A stretch of DNA of 64,000 bases from Bacillus sp. Bos-x628 (GTDB lineage: Bacteria > Bacillota > Bacilli > Bacillales > Bacillaceae), in the NCBI RefSeq assembly GCF_040500475.1, contig NZ_CP159358.1, positions 2,294,001 through 2,358,000 on the forward strand, read 5' to 3'. Of the stretch, positions 33,543-41,436 are shown one piece after another. Within the stretch, counting starts at the first letter, position 1. Each line of letters starts with the position of its first letter. A program made the position numbers and the translations under genes. The notes beneath the pieces are model-generated. The model was not told the origin of the DNA and searched no databases. It saw only the letters and a list, made by a program, of their open reading frames with translations.

Positions 33543-34634
33543 TCATTGATAAACGGGATAACCTGTTATTTTGATATCTTTCCCCAATTGTTCAATGGTG
33601 AGCTGATCAAGTTCAATCGCATCACTCATCAGGCTTATGCCTTCGCCTCCGAAAAAGGAAGGGGATTGTTGTCCGCCGATGAGTTTAGGTGCCATGTAGA
33701 TGACAAGTTTATCAACGAGCTGCTGCTCTAAAAATGAAGCATTGACTTGTCCGCCGCCCTCAATCATCAGTGAGGAGATGTTCTTTTCTCCAAGCACCTG
33801 CAGTACGTCCTGTAAAAGCACTCGATGCTCTCCACCTGTCATAAAGACCTTTACGCCAGTTGCTTCTAGTGCTGCTCGTTTCTTCTCATCAGCTCGCTTC
33901 GTTGTAAAAATCCATGTAGGGGCAAGCTGATCGGTAACGACCTTTGCCGTTGGCGGTGTGGAGAGTGTAGAGTCTAAAATGACCCGTATCGGATGATGCC
34001 CATTTGGAATCCGAGCGGTTAAAGATGGATCATCATGAATAACGGTATTGGCACCAACCAAAATCGCATCATTGATACTGCGTATGTGGTGAGCGTCATA
34101 ACGTGAAGCCTCTGATGTAATCCATTTGCTGTCAGAAGTAGCCGATGCAATTTTCCCATCTAGTGTGATGCCCGCTTTTAACGTCACGAAAGGTGTTTTC
34201 TTCGTTATAAAATGATTAAACACTTCATTCATATGGATGGATTCCTGCTCACATACACCTGTGATGACTTGAATGCCTGCCTCTTGTAAAATAGCGATTC
34301 CGCGACCAGCTACAAGTGGATTAGGGTCGAGTGCCGCAACCACAACAGTTTTGACACCGGCTTTTACAAGTGCTTCAGCACAAGGACCTGTGCGCCCATG
34401 GTGTGAACAAGGCTCTAGTGTCACATAAATCGTTGCCCCTTTTGCTTTTTCTCCAGCCATTCTAAGTGCATGAATTTCAGCGTGGGGTTCGCCGGCTTTC
34501 ATATGAGCACCGACGCCCACAATCTCATTATTTCGCACAATCACAGCCCCAACAAGCGGATTCGGTGATGTCTGTCCTCTCATCGCCTGTGCATTTTCAA
34601 GGGCCAGCTTCATATATCGCTCATGATGTGGCAA
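33543..34634 (-). CDS. ribD: bifunctional riboflavin biosynthesis deaminase/reductase RibD
   Basis: Second and third steps of riboflavin synthesis: deamination then side-chain reduction of the pyrimidine made by GTP cyclohydrolase II. Residues 1-145 are a cytidine-deaminase fold with zinc motif PHAEIHAL and PCSHHGRTGPCAEAL (His, two Cys, Glu); residues 146-363 are a DHFR-like reductase with TLKAGITLDGKIA and LMIEGGGQVNASFL. All key residues are present. It starts with TTG at 34634, behind AGAGGTG, overlapping the end of ribA. The main rib operon is not in this window, and ribE and ribH are absent here, so this looks like a paralogous copy. Confidence 0.92.
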   Translation of the reverse strand: MPHHERYMKLALENAQAMRGQTSPNPLVGAVIVRNNEIVGVGAHMKAGEPHAEIHALRMAGEKAKGATIYVTLEPCSHHGRTGPCAEALVKAGVKTVVVAALDPNPLVAGRGIAILQEAGIQVITGVCEQESIHMNEVFNHFITKKTPFVTLKAGITLDGKIASATSDSKWITSEASRYDAHHIRSINDAILVGANTVIHDDPSLTARIPNGHHPIRVILDSTLSTPPTAKVVTDQLAPTWIFTTKRADEKKRAALEATGVKVFMTGGEHRVLLQDVLQVLGEKNISSLMIEGGGQVNASFLEQQLVDKLVIYMAPKLIGGQQSPSFFGGEGISLMSDAIELDQLTIEQLGKDIKITGYPVYQ

Positions 34635-35382
34635 TTGTACGCACCTCTTGATCCGCTTTTATGTGACCTGAGCGGTTAATTTTTGTTTGCAAGTATTTTT
34701 CATTGAATTCTGAAACATCCCCCCAAAGCGGAATACGTCCAGAAAGTGAGAGGCCTGCATGACTGATGGCATCTGTTTTTTTCGGATTATTTGTAATGAG
34801 TCTCACTGGTTTTGTGCGCAAAGTTTGAAGGACGGCGATCGCTTCTTCATATTGACGTGTATCATCCTCAAAGCCCAGCGCTTCATTTGCTTCCACTGTG
34901 TCATAACCATTTTCTTGAAGAATATAAGCCATGGCTTTGCTGAAAAGACCAATGCCGCGACCTTCATGGTTGGCTAAATAAAATAATGCACCAGCGCCAT
35001 TTTCCTCAATCATGCGCATTGATTGTTTCAATTGGAATCCACAATCGCAACGTTTGCTCCCGAAAATATCGCCAGTATGGCAGATGGAGTGCATGCGAAT
35101 GAATGCTTCGTCGGCATTTTCGAAATCTCCATATACAAGGACGCTAGATTGCTGGTGATCTGCCAGCTGTCGAGAAGAGAGGCTTTCAATGAGAGCTTCA
35201 TCTGACAAAGCTTCTTTTCCCTCGTCCTTTAACCAAGAATACCATTTGAACATAACTGTTCTGCCGTCCAAGTTGATTGGCAGTTGAATAGGTCCAGTGA
35301 TATATATATAACCATCATCTTGTTGTACTCGTTTGATTTTATCTTTTAAAATGGCTGTTTTCAGATCTGTCTGTTTGTCCAT
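34621..35382 (-). CDS. ribA: GTP cyclohydrolase II (RibA)
   Basis: Opens the imidazole ring of GTP, releasing formate and pyrophosphate. The 253 residues have the zinc-binding CDCGFQL preceded by GDIFGSKR, NHEGRGIGL, VEANEALGFEDDTRQY and RLITNNPKK, so it is likely active. Residues 1-55 differ from a normal RibA, and there is no DHBP synthase domain such as the RibBA of Bacillus rib operons has. The ATG at 35382 has GAAGGTG 7 bases upstream and lies inside the dioxygenase gene. Middle gene of an overlapping three-gene operon. Confidence 0.9.
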   Translation of the reverse strand: MDKQTDLKTAILKDKIKRVQQDDGYIYITGPIQLPINLDGRTVMFKWYSWLKDEGKEALSDEALIESLSSRQLADHQQSSVLVYGDFENADEAFIRMHSICHTGDIFGSKRCDCGFQLKQSMRMIEENGAGALFYLANHEGRGIGLFSKAMAYILQENGYDTVEANEALGFEDDTRQYEEAIAVLQTLRTKPVRLITNNPKKTDAISHAGLSLSGRIPLWGDVSEFNEKYLQTKINRSGHIKADQEVRTIATS

Positions 35383-36253
35383 GTTCTGCACCTTCTTTTT
35401 TGTCTATTTCTTCAATCTGTAAACGAACGCGAATGCCAAATGGATCAACAAATTCGTTACTTTTTTCTATCGTTTCTACGTGAATGCCTGCTTCTGTCAG
35501 ACGCTCTACGACGGATTGTCTGTCTGTTTCTTGTGGAAAAATGAGCGTATAGCTTCTAATCCCTGAAAAACTTGGATCAATGGCTCCTTTTCTTCCGCCT
35601 CCCCATGCATTAAAGGCAAGGTGGTGATGATACACACCATATGCGATAAATAGACTCGCTGGCGGAGCCATTCGGATATGAAAACCGAGCGTGTCCACAT
35701 AAAATGTATTGGCTTCCTCTGGATTGAGATGGAAGTGCAAATGTCCCATGACTGTGCCAGCGGGGAGTCCTTCCCATGTGGAATCGGCTGCTTCTTGCAT
35801 GAGACCATCTCCATCAAGCGGTGCATTTCCGCCACCTTTCAGTTCTCCATTTTCGCCTAACCAAATGTCCTTAGGGCGGTCAGCATATATTTCAACACCA
35901 ATGCCGTCAGGGTCACTTAAATAAATGGCTTCACTGAAATAGTGATCGCTTGCTCCAATTAAAGGATAGCCTTTTTTGATCACATGTGCCAGCCATGTGC
36001 CTAGGTTTTTTCTGGCAGGTAATAAAATAGCTAAATGATAAAGCCCTGGCTCATGATCAGGCTTCTTCTTCAAATGCACGTCTTCTTTAAGGAGGAGAAT
36101 AGGTTCCTTTGCATTGTTTCCAAGTGTGATAGTTGAATCTGTTTGTTCTAATAACGTGAATCCTAAAATCTCTGTATAAAAAGGCAAGGAACGCTCAAAG
36201 TTGGAAACATGTAATTCTGTTAAACCTAATGTTAACTCCTCAATCATATTCAA
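35339..36253 (-). CDS. CatE-like two-domain VOC family dioxygenase
   Basis: A 304-residue protein with two tandem vicinal-oxygen-chelate domains, like catechol-2,3-dioxygenase CatE. Domain 1 starts LGLTELHVSNFERSLPFYTE and has GLYHLAILLP; domain 2 has the metal-site His in GHLHFHLN and YHHHLAFNAWGG and ends near the Glu region ETIEKSNEF. Ring cleavage of a catechol or hydroquinone is expected; substrate is unknown. The C-terminal 45 residues after QIEEIDKKEG are polar and overlap ribA. TTG at 36253 follows GGGAG by 10 bases. First gene of the operon, divergent from an HxlR repressor. Confidence 0.86.
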   Translation of the reverse strand: MNMIEELTLGLTELHVSNFERSLPFYTEILGFTLLEQTDSTITLGNNAKEPILLLKEDVHLKKKPDHEPGLYHLAILLPARKNLGTWLAHVIKKGYPLIGASDHYFSEAIYLSDPDGIGVEIYADRPKDIWLGENGELKGGGNAPLDGDGLMQEAADSTWEGLPAGTVMGHLHFHLNPEEANTFYVDTLGFHIRMAPPASLFIAYGVYHHHLAFNAWGGGRKGAIDPSFSGIRSYTLIFPQETDRQSVVERLTEAGIHVETIEKSNEFVDPFGIRVRLQIEEIDKKEGAEHGQTDRSENSHFKR

Positions 36254-36340
36254 GCCCGGTCATCTCCCTCATGTGATATGCATTGGCATGTTTAAATGTT
36301 TTTAAATAGCTATTGTAAATGTATACCTTGTTACTTTTAG

Positions 36341-36362
36341 TAACTAAACTATATAATAGTTA
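36341..36362. promoter_or_regulatory. inverted repeat in the divergent catE-like / HxlR region
   Basis: TAACTA and TAGTTA are separated by 10 bases, and a second overlapping repeat GTTAC/GTAAC lies at its left side (36330-36345). AACTATATAATAG inside it could hold a -10. It is the likely operator of the HxlR regulator for both genes. Confidence 0.5.
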
Positions 36363-36431
36363 GTGACTTATTTCAAGTAATTAATTATGTTATAATGAAA
36401 AAAAGTGGAGAAAAGCAGGAGGGAGCAAGAA

Positions 36432-36764
36432 ATGCCTCAAGTAGACAGATGTCCAATTACAGATGCTATGGAGATTCTAGGGAAGAAATGGGTGATTCTG
36501 ATCATCAATCAGCTTCTGACAGGACCCAAACGGTTCTGCCAGTTGGAAAACGAAATGAAAATTAGCGGACGACTATTATCCGAAAGGCTGAAGGATTTAG
36601 AAGCTGAAGGACTCGTTGAGAAAAAAGTATACCCAGACATTCCGGTGCGGATTGAGTATGAATTAACGGAGCAAGGAAAGAAAGTTGAACCTGTCATCCA
36701 AGAAATGTATTCATGGTCTGTGGAGAGGCAAAAAAGCAGAAAAGGCGAACACTTGCCTTCTTAA
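36432..36764 (+). CDS. HxlR family regulator, CatR/YodB-like
   Basis: A 110-residue winged-helix repressor: DAMEILGKKWVILIINQLLT, GPKRFCQLENEMKISGRLLSE and the wing KVYPDIPVRIEYELTEQGK are the HxlR signature. Cys7 in DRCPITDAM is at the position of the redox-sensing cysteine of YodB (Cys6) and CatR (Cys7), which respond to diamide and quinones. It is divergent from the catE-like operon, so it probably represses it until an electrophile modifies the thiol. The ATG at 36432 has AGGAGGGAG upstream. Confidence 0.88.
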   Translation: MPQVDRCPITDAMEILGKKWVILIINQLLTGPKRFCQLENEMKISGRLLSERLKDLEAEGLVEKKVYPDIPVRIEYELTEQGKKVEPVIQEMYSWSVERQKSRKGEHLPS

Positions 36765-36766
36765 TC

Positions 36767-36800
36767 AATTTCGATCAGTCATACTGATCGAAATTTTTTT
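36767..36800 (+). terminator. terminator of the HxlR gene
   Basis: AATTTCGATCAG and CTGATCGAAATT form a 12-bp stem around TCATA, followed by TTTTT. Confidence 0.85.
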
Positions 36801-37293
36801 GTGCGATGTTCCAGAATTCTAAGTCAATTTTTCCATGAATTATGATTGGACAGATTGCTTAAAAACAATGTGTGTATCAAATCATCAGCGAAATACAGAC
36901 ATCTTTGCCGCTTTGGATGCAAAGGTTTATTTTTCAGCGTGTAGACAAACTTTCAAGAAAAACGAAATGAATCAAGCCGTTGTAGACAGAACATCGCACT
37001 GCTTTTTGCGGTTCATTCCATTCTGTCACATATTTTTGACAAAGTAGTCAAATAACTGACACAATACCATCCAATTTTTAGGTAAAATTTACTTTATTTT
37101 TGAATCGTATGGGTGTAAAGTACAGGTATAAATAACTAACCGAATGAAAAGAAAGAGTAAAATTTCACTAGTAACGCCATTTCAGATGTACTCTTATTTG
37201 TGAAATATTGAACAAACAGTGCGTTTTTTGTGAAATGGTGAACATAGTGATTCCGAATCATTCGGCATATGAAAGTAAGGGAGATGTAAAGCT
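36801..37293 (+). promoter_or_regulatory. cydABCD leader with two Rex-like dyads
   Basis: About 490 bases without a convincing gene. TTGTGAAATATTGAACAA (37198-37215) and TTGTGAAATGGTGAACAT (37228-37245) are two copies of one motif exactly 30 bp apart, related to the Rex site TTGTGAAnnnnTTCACAA with two or three mismatches each. A TTTCAC half-site is at 37163-37168. In B. subtilis cydABCD is repressed by Rex (YdiH) through several sites, released when NADH/NAD is high. The exact promoter is not clear. Confidence 0.55.
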
Positions 37294-38706
37294 GTGAGTG
37301 AGTTGTTTTTAGCAAGATTTCAATTTGCCTCAACGACATTATTTCATTTTATTTTTGTTCCTATGTCTATAGGGTTGGTCTTTATCGTCGCATTGATGCA
37401 GACCCTCTATGTTGTAAAGAAAAAAGACATTTATAAAAAAATGGCGAAATTCTGGGGACACCTTTTCTTGATCAACTTTGCAGTAGGTGTGGTCACAGGG
37501 ATACTGCAAGAATTTCAATTTGGGATGAACTGGTCTGATTACTCACGGTTTGTCGGTGATGTATTTGGTGCACCGCTTGCTATTGAGGCACTACTAGCCT
37601 TCTTTCTAGAGTCTACATTTATTGGGCTTTGGATTTTTGGTTGGGATCGTTTGCCGAAGAAAATTCATTTATTGTGCATTTGGCTTGTTTCCCTTGGTAC
37701 GATCTTTTCGGCGTTTTGGATTTTATTAGCTAACTCATTTATGCAGGAGCCGGTCGGATTTGTCATTAAAAATGGCCGTGCAGAAATGAATGACTTTGGG
37801 GCACTTGTCACCAATCCGCAGCTCTGGGTAGAATTTCCGCACGTACTGTTCGGTGCACTTGCTACAGGCTCCTTCTTTATTGCGGGTGTTAGTGCGTATA
37901 AAATGATCAAAAAACAAGAAGTAGCCTTTTTCAAAAAATCATTCCAGCTTGCAATGGTTCTTGCTTTAATTTCTGGCTTAGGTGTTGCGTTCTCTGGACA
38001 TGATCAAGCAAAGCATTTGATGAAATCACAGCCGATGAAGATGGCAGCAAGTGAAGCCCTTTGGAAGGATAGCGGGGATCCAGCTGCATGGACACTATTT
38101 GCCAATATTGACACAGATAAGAAAGAAAACTCTGGTGAAATCAATATTCCTTTTGCTTTAAGTTATCTGGCTTATCAGAAATTCAGTGGAGATGTTCCAG
38201 GAATGCTGTCACTTCAAAAGGAATATGAAGCAAAGTATGGTCCAGGAGATTATATCCCACCAGTGAAAACGACGTTTTGGAGCTTTAGAATCATGGTAGG
38301 TTCAGGTATGCTCATGATTTTTGCCAGTATGTTTGGATTGTACTTGAGTTTTAGAAAGAAACTTGAATCAAACAAATGGTATTTACGTTTCATGGTTTGG
38401 ATGATAGCTTTCCCATTTATTGCGAATTCAGCAGGGTGGATTATGACGGAAATTGGGCGTCAGCCGTGGACTGTTTTCGGCATGATGACAACGGCACAAT
38501 CAATCTCGCCAAACGTTTCATATGGCATGCTTCTCTTCTCAGTTATTAGCTTTACGACTATTTATCTGATTCTTGCAATTGTGCTGGTGTACTTGTTTGT
38601 TCGTGAAATTAAAAAAGGTGCACATTCTGAAGACAAATATCTAAAGAATGAAACGGACCTATCTACAGATCCATTTGATGGAGGCGCATATCATGGCATA
38701 TCTTAA
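37294..38706 (+). CDS. cydA: cytochrome bd ubiquinol/menaquinol oxidase subunit I
   Basis: Haem-bearing subunit of the high-affinity terminal oxidase, 470 residues and nine membrane helices. His18 in ARFQFASTTLFHF (haem ligand), the second ligand His in the QVEFPHVLFG-like segment VEFPHVLFGALA, the quinol-site GRQPWTVFG and a short Q loop (VPGMLSLQKEYEAKYG) typical of Gram-positive bacteria are visible. It starts with GTG behind GGGAG. First gene of cydABCD. Confidence 0.95.
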   Translation: MSELFLARFQFASTTLFHFIFVPMSIGLVFIVALMQTLYVVKKKDIYKKMAKFWGHLFLINFAVGVVTGILQEFQFGMNWSDYSRFVGDVFGAPLAIEALLAFFLESTFIGLWIFGWDRLPKKIHLLCIWLVSLGTIFSAFWILLANSFMQEPVGFVIKNGRAEMNDFGALVTNPQLWVEFPHVLFGALATGSFFIAGVSAYKMIKKQEVAFFKKSFQLAMVLALISGLGVAFSGHDQAKHLMKSQPMKMAASEALWKDSGDPAAWTLFANIDTDKKENSGEINIPFALSYLAYQKFSGDVPGMLSLQKEYEAKYGPGDYIPPVKTTFWSFRIMVGSGMLMIFASMFGLYLSFRKKLESNKWYLRFMVWMIAFPFIANSAGWIMTEIGRQPWTVFGMMTTAQSISPNVSYGMLLFSVISFTTIYLILAIVLVYLFVREIKKGAHSEDKYLKNETDLSTDPFDGGAYHGIS

Positions 38707-39709
38707 TGAGATTTGGTTTATGCTTGTCGCAGTTTTGTTTGTTGGGTTTTTCTTTTTAGAAGGGTTTGATTTCGGTGTAGGTATGTCCATGCAGCTACTT
38801 GGTCAAAACGCACATGAGCGCCGTATTTTAATAAATACCATCGGACCATTTTGGGATGCAAATGAGGTCTGGCTCATTACAGCAGGCGGGGCAATTTTCG
38901 CTGCATTTCCTCACTGGTATGCCACGATGTTTAGCGGGTACTATATTCCGTTTACCGTTCTTTTGTTAGCACTCATAGGGCGAGGGGTCGCCTTTGAGTT
39001 TCGAGGAAAGGTTGAGAAAGCCTCTTGGACCAAAACTTGGGACTGGGTGATCTTCTTTGGTAGCCTGCTTCCGCCGTTTTTACTAGGTGTTTTATTTACA
39101 AGCATTTTACGCGGAATGCCGATTGATCAAAGCATGAATATGTACGCTGGTTTCACAGACTTTGTGAATCTCTATTCGTTGATTGGCGGCGTGACGGTCA
39201 CAGTCCTATGCCTCCTGCACGGATTGATTTTCGTTACGCTTCGAACAGAAGGGGATTTAAAACAGCGTGCAAGAAAGCTCGGTCAGCGTGTATTGCTGAT
39301 TGCACTGCCACTCCTCGTCCTATTTGTCGGTGTGTCGATCAAGGAAACCGATATTTATACAGTGCGCCCGATCATCACCATTCCTTTAACTGTGCTGATT
39401 GTCGTCTGTTATGTAGCCGCATTTGCGTTCATGAAAAAAGAGCGTGATGGTTGGACATTCTTGTTCACAGGATCAGGCATCATGGTCACAGTAACGATGC
39501 TCTTTGCCGCATTGTTCCCGCGGGTGATGATCAGTTCAATCGATCATGCGTTTGACCTAACGATTCAAAACGCTGCATCAGGTTCTTATTCACTGACGGT
39601 GATGACGATTGTGACCATTTCTTTGCTGCCTTTTGTGCTTGGGTATCAAATATGGAGCTATTATGTCTTCCGTAAGCGTGTAAGCGGTAAGGAGCCAATG
39701 ACGTACTAA
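38693..39709 (+). CDS. cydB: cytochrome bd oxidase subunit II
   Basis: Partner subunit of CydA, 338 residues with eight or nine membrane helices. FFLEGFDFGVGM, IGPFWDANEVWLI and RGVAFEFRGK are CydB hallmarks. The ATG at 38693 (GGAGG 7 bases upstream) overlaps the cydA end by 14 bases, showing translational coupling. Confidence 0.95.
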   Translation: MAYLNEIWFMLVAVLFVGFFFLEGFDFGVGMSMQLLGQNAHERRILINTIGPFWDANEVWLITAGGAIFAAFPHWYATMFSGYYIPFTVLLLALIGRGVAFEFRGKVEKASWTKTWDWVIFFGSLLPPFLLGVLFTSILRGMPIDQSMNMYAGFTDFVNLYSLIGGVTVTVLCLLHGLIFVTLRTEGDLKQRARKLGQRVLLIALPLLVLFVGVSIKETDIYTVRPIITIPLTVLIVVCYVAAFAFMKKERDGWTFLFTGSGIMVTVTMLFAALFPRVMISSIDHAFDLTIQNAASGSYSLTVMTIVTISLLPFVLGYQIWSYYVFRKRVSGKEPMTY

Positions 39710-41436
39710 TGGATAAACGTTTGCTTCAATTAAAAGGAATGAGAGGGCTACTTGCCCTCTTAGGTATTGTGTCGCTCATCCAAGGAGCAAGCATCATCTT
39801 TCAAGCACAGTGGCTGGCACATGCTATTACAACGCTGTTTGACGGAAAAAGCCTCACGCAGGCTACTCCCTATGTTTTGCTGTTCCTTGCTGCCTTTGCG
39901 GTGCGACATTGCTTAACCTTGATTCGAGAAAAAGTCATGTTTGTCTATTCCTCTCGAATTGGTGCAGACGTGCGGAAACAGCTTCTGGACCAACTATTCC
40001 GTTTAGGTCCGGGCTTCGCAAAGAAAAAAGGAACAGGAAAGCTTGTGACATTAGCAATGGAGGGGATCGCTCAATATCGTCAGTACTTACAACTGTTTTT
40101 GCCTAAAATGGTGAATATGGCAGTCATTCCGATCATGGTGCTCATCTATATATGGATATTAGATGAGACATCTGCCGTTATTTTGATCGTGACGTTGCCG
40201 ATTTTAATAGTTTTTATGATTTTGCTTGGACTTGTAGCCCAGCGAAAAGCGGTCAAACAGTGGAGTTCGTATGAGAAATTATCCAATCATTTTACTGATT
40301 CACTCCGTGGTCTGGAAACGCTTCGTTACTTAGGTATCAGCAAAAAACATTCCCGCAATATTGCGGAGGTGTCGAAGCGATATCGAAAGGCGACCATGAG
40401 CACGTTGAAAGTGGCATTTCTTTCATCATTTGCACTTGATTTCTTTTCAATGTTATCCATTGCTACCGTCGCTGTGTTCCTTGGCTTACGGTTAGTTGAA
40501 GGTGATCTTCTGTTATTGCCGGCTTTGACAACGTTAATGCTTGCACCTGAATATTTCTTACCAGTACGAGAGGTTGGGAATGACTATCATGCGACCTTAA
40601 ATGGAAAAGAAGCGAATGAAGCCATCCAGGTCATTTTAGATGAGAAGGGCTTTCGGACGCAGGATACACAATCAATACAGCTCAATCGGTGGACAGACCA
40701 AGACGTGCTGTCACTACAAAATATTTGTGTCTTGCATGAAAAAAATGCTCCTTATTCGATTCAAGATGTAGACCTTACTGTTAAAGGAAAGAAAAAGATT
40801 GGCATCATTGGTGCAAGTGGTGCGGGTAAATCGACGTTAACAGATGTTCTTGGTGGCTTTGTAGAGCCGTCTGCTGGTCAAATGATGATAAACGGTCAGC
40901 TACTTTATCATCTGCAGATGAATTCGTGGCAAAAGGAAGTCGTCTATATGCCGCAGCATCCTTATTTGTTTCACACTACTTTAAAGGAAAACATCCGTTT
41001 TTATGAACAGAATGCAACAGATGAAGAGGTGGAAAGAGCTGCTGAAGAGGCAGGTTTATCACAGTTAGTGGCCCAGCTTCCAAACGGTTTTGATGAGGTG
41101 ATTGGAGAACAGGGGAGAGGGCTAAGTGGAGGGCAGGCGCAACGGATTGCACTCGCTCGAACCGTTCTATGTCAGCGTTCAATTATGCTTTTAGATGAAC
41201 CAACTGCTCACCTCGACATTGAGACAGAGTATGAGTTGAAGAAAACCATGCTTCCGTTATTTGAAGATAAGCTGGTGTTTCTTGCGACACATCGGCTTCA
41301 TTGGATGACAGATATGGATGAGATCATTGTCATGGATCAAGGAACAATTGCGGAGATGGGAACGCATGAGTCATTAATGAAAAGAAAAGGTGTGTACTAT
41401 CAATTGGTACAGGAGCAAATGGGGGCGGTTACGTGA
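39709..41436 (+). CDS. cydC: CydC, half of the cytochrome bd assembly ABC exporter
   Basis: Fused membrane/ATPase ABC half-transporter of 575 residues. Six helices (about 15-300) precede an ATPase with Walker A GASGAGKST, signature LSGGQAQR and Walker B IMLLDEPTA. CydCD exports thiols (cysteine or glutathione-like) and is needed to assemble bd oxidase. The ATG shares a base with the cydB stop (TAATG). Confidence 0.93.
   Translation: MDKRLLQLKGMRGLLALLGIVSLIQGASIIFQAQWLAHAITTLFDGKSLTQATPYVLLFLAAFAVRHCLTLIREKVMFVYSSRIGADVRKQLLDQLFRLGPGFAKKKGTGKLVTLAMEGIAQYRQYLQLFLPKMVNMAVIPIMVLIYIWILDETSAVILIVTLPILIVFMILLGLVAQRKAVKQWSSYEKLSNHFTDSLRGLETLRYLGISKKHSRNIAEVSKRYRKATMSTLKVAFLSSFALDFFSMLSIATVAVFLGLRLVEGDLLLLPALTTLMLAPEYFLPVREVGNDYHATLNGKEANEAIQVILDEKGFRTQDTQSIQLNRWTDQDVLSLQNICVLHEKNAPYSIQDVDLTVKGKKKIGIIGASGAGKSTLTDVLGGFVEPSAGQMMINGQLLYHLQMNSWQKEVVYMPQHPYLFHTTLKENIRFYEQNATDEEVERAAEEAGLSQLVAQLPNGFDEVIGEQGRGLSGGQAQRIALARTVLCQRSIMLLDEPTAHLDIETEYELKKTMLPLFEDKLVFLATHRLHWMTDMDEIIVMDQGTIAEMGTHESLMKRKGVYYQLVQEQMGAVT

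Noticed and set aside
36835..37047. A 70-codon plus-strand frame upstream of cydA
   Set aside because: It has no ribosome binding site, its product has no recognisable pattern, and it runs through the regulatory leader of cydABCD.
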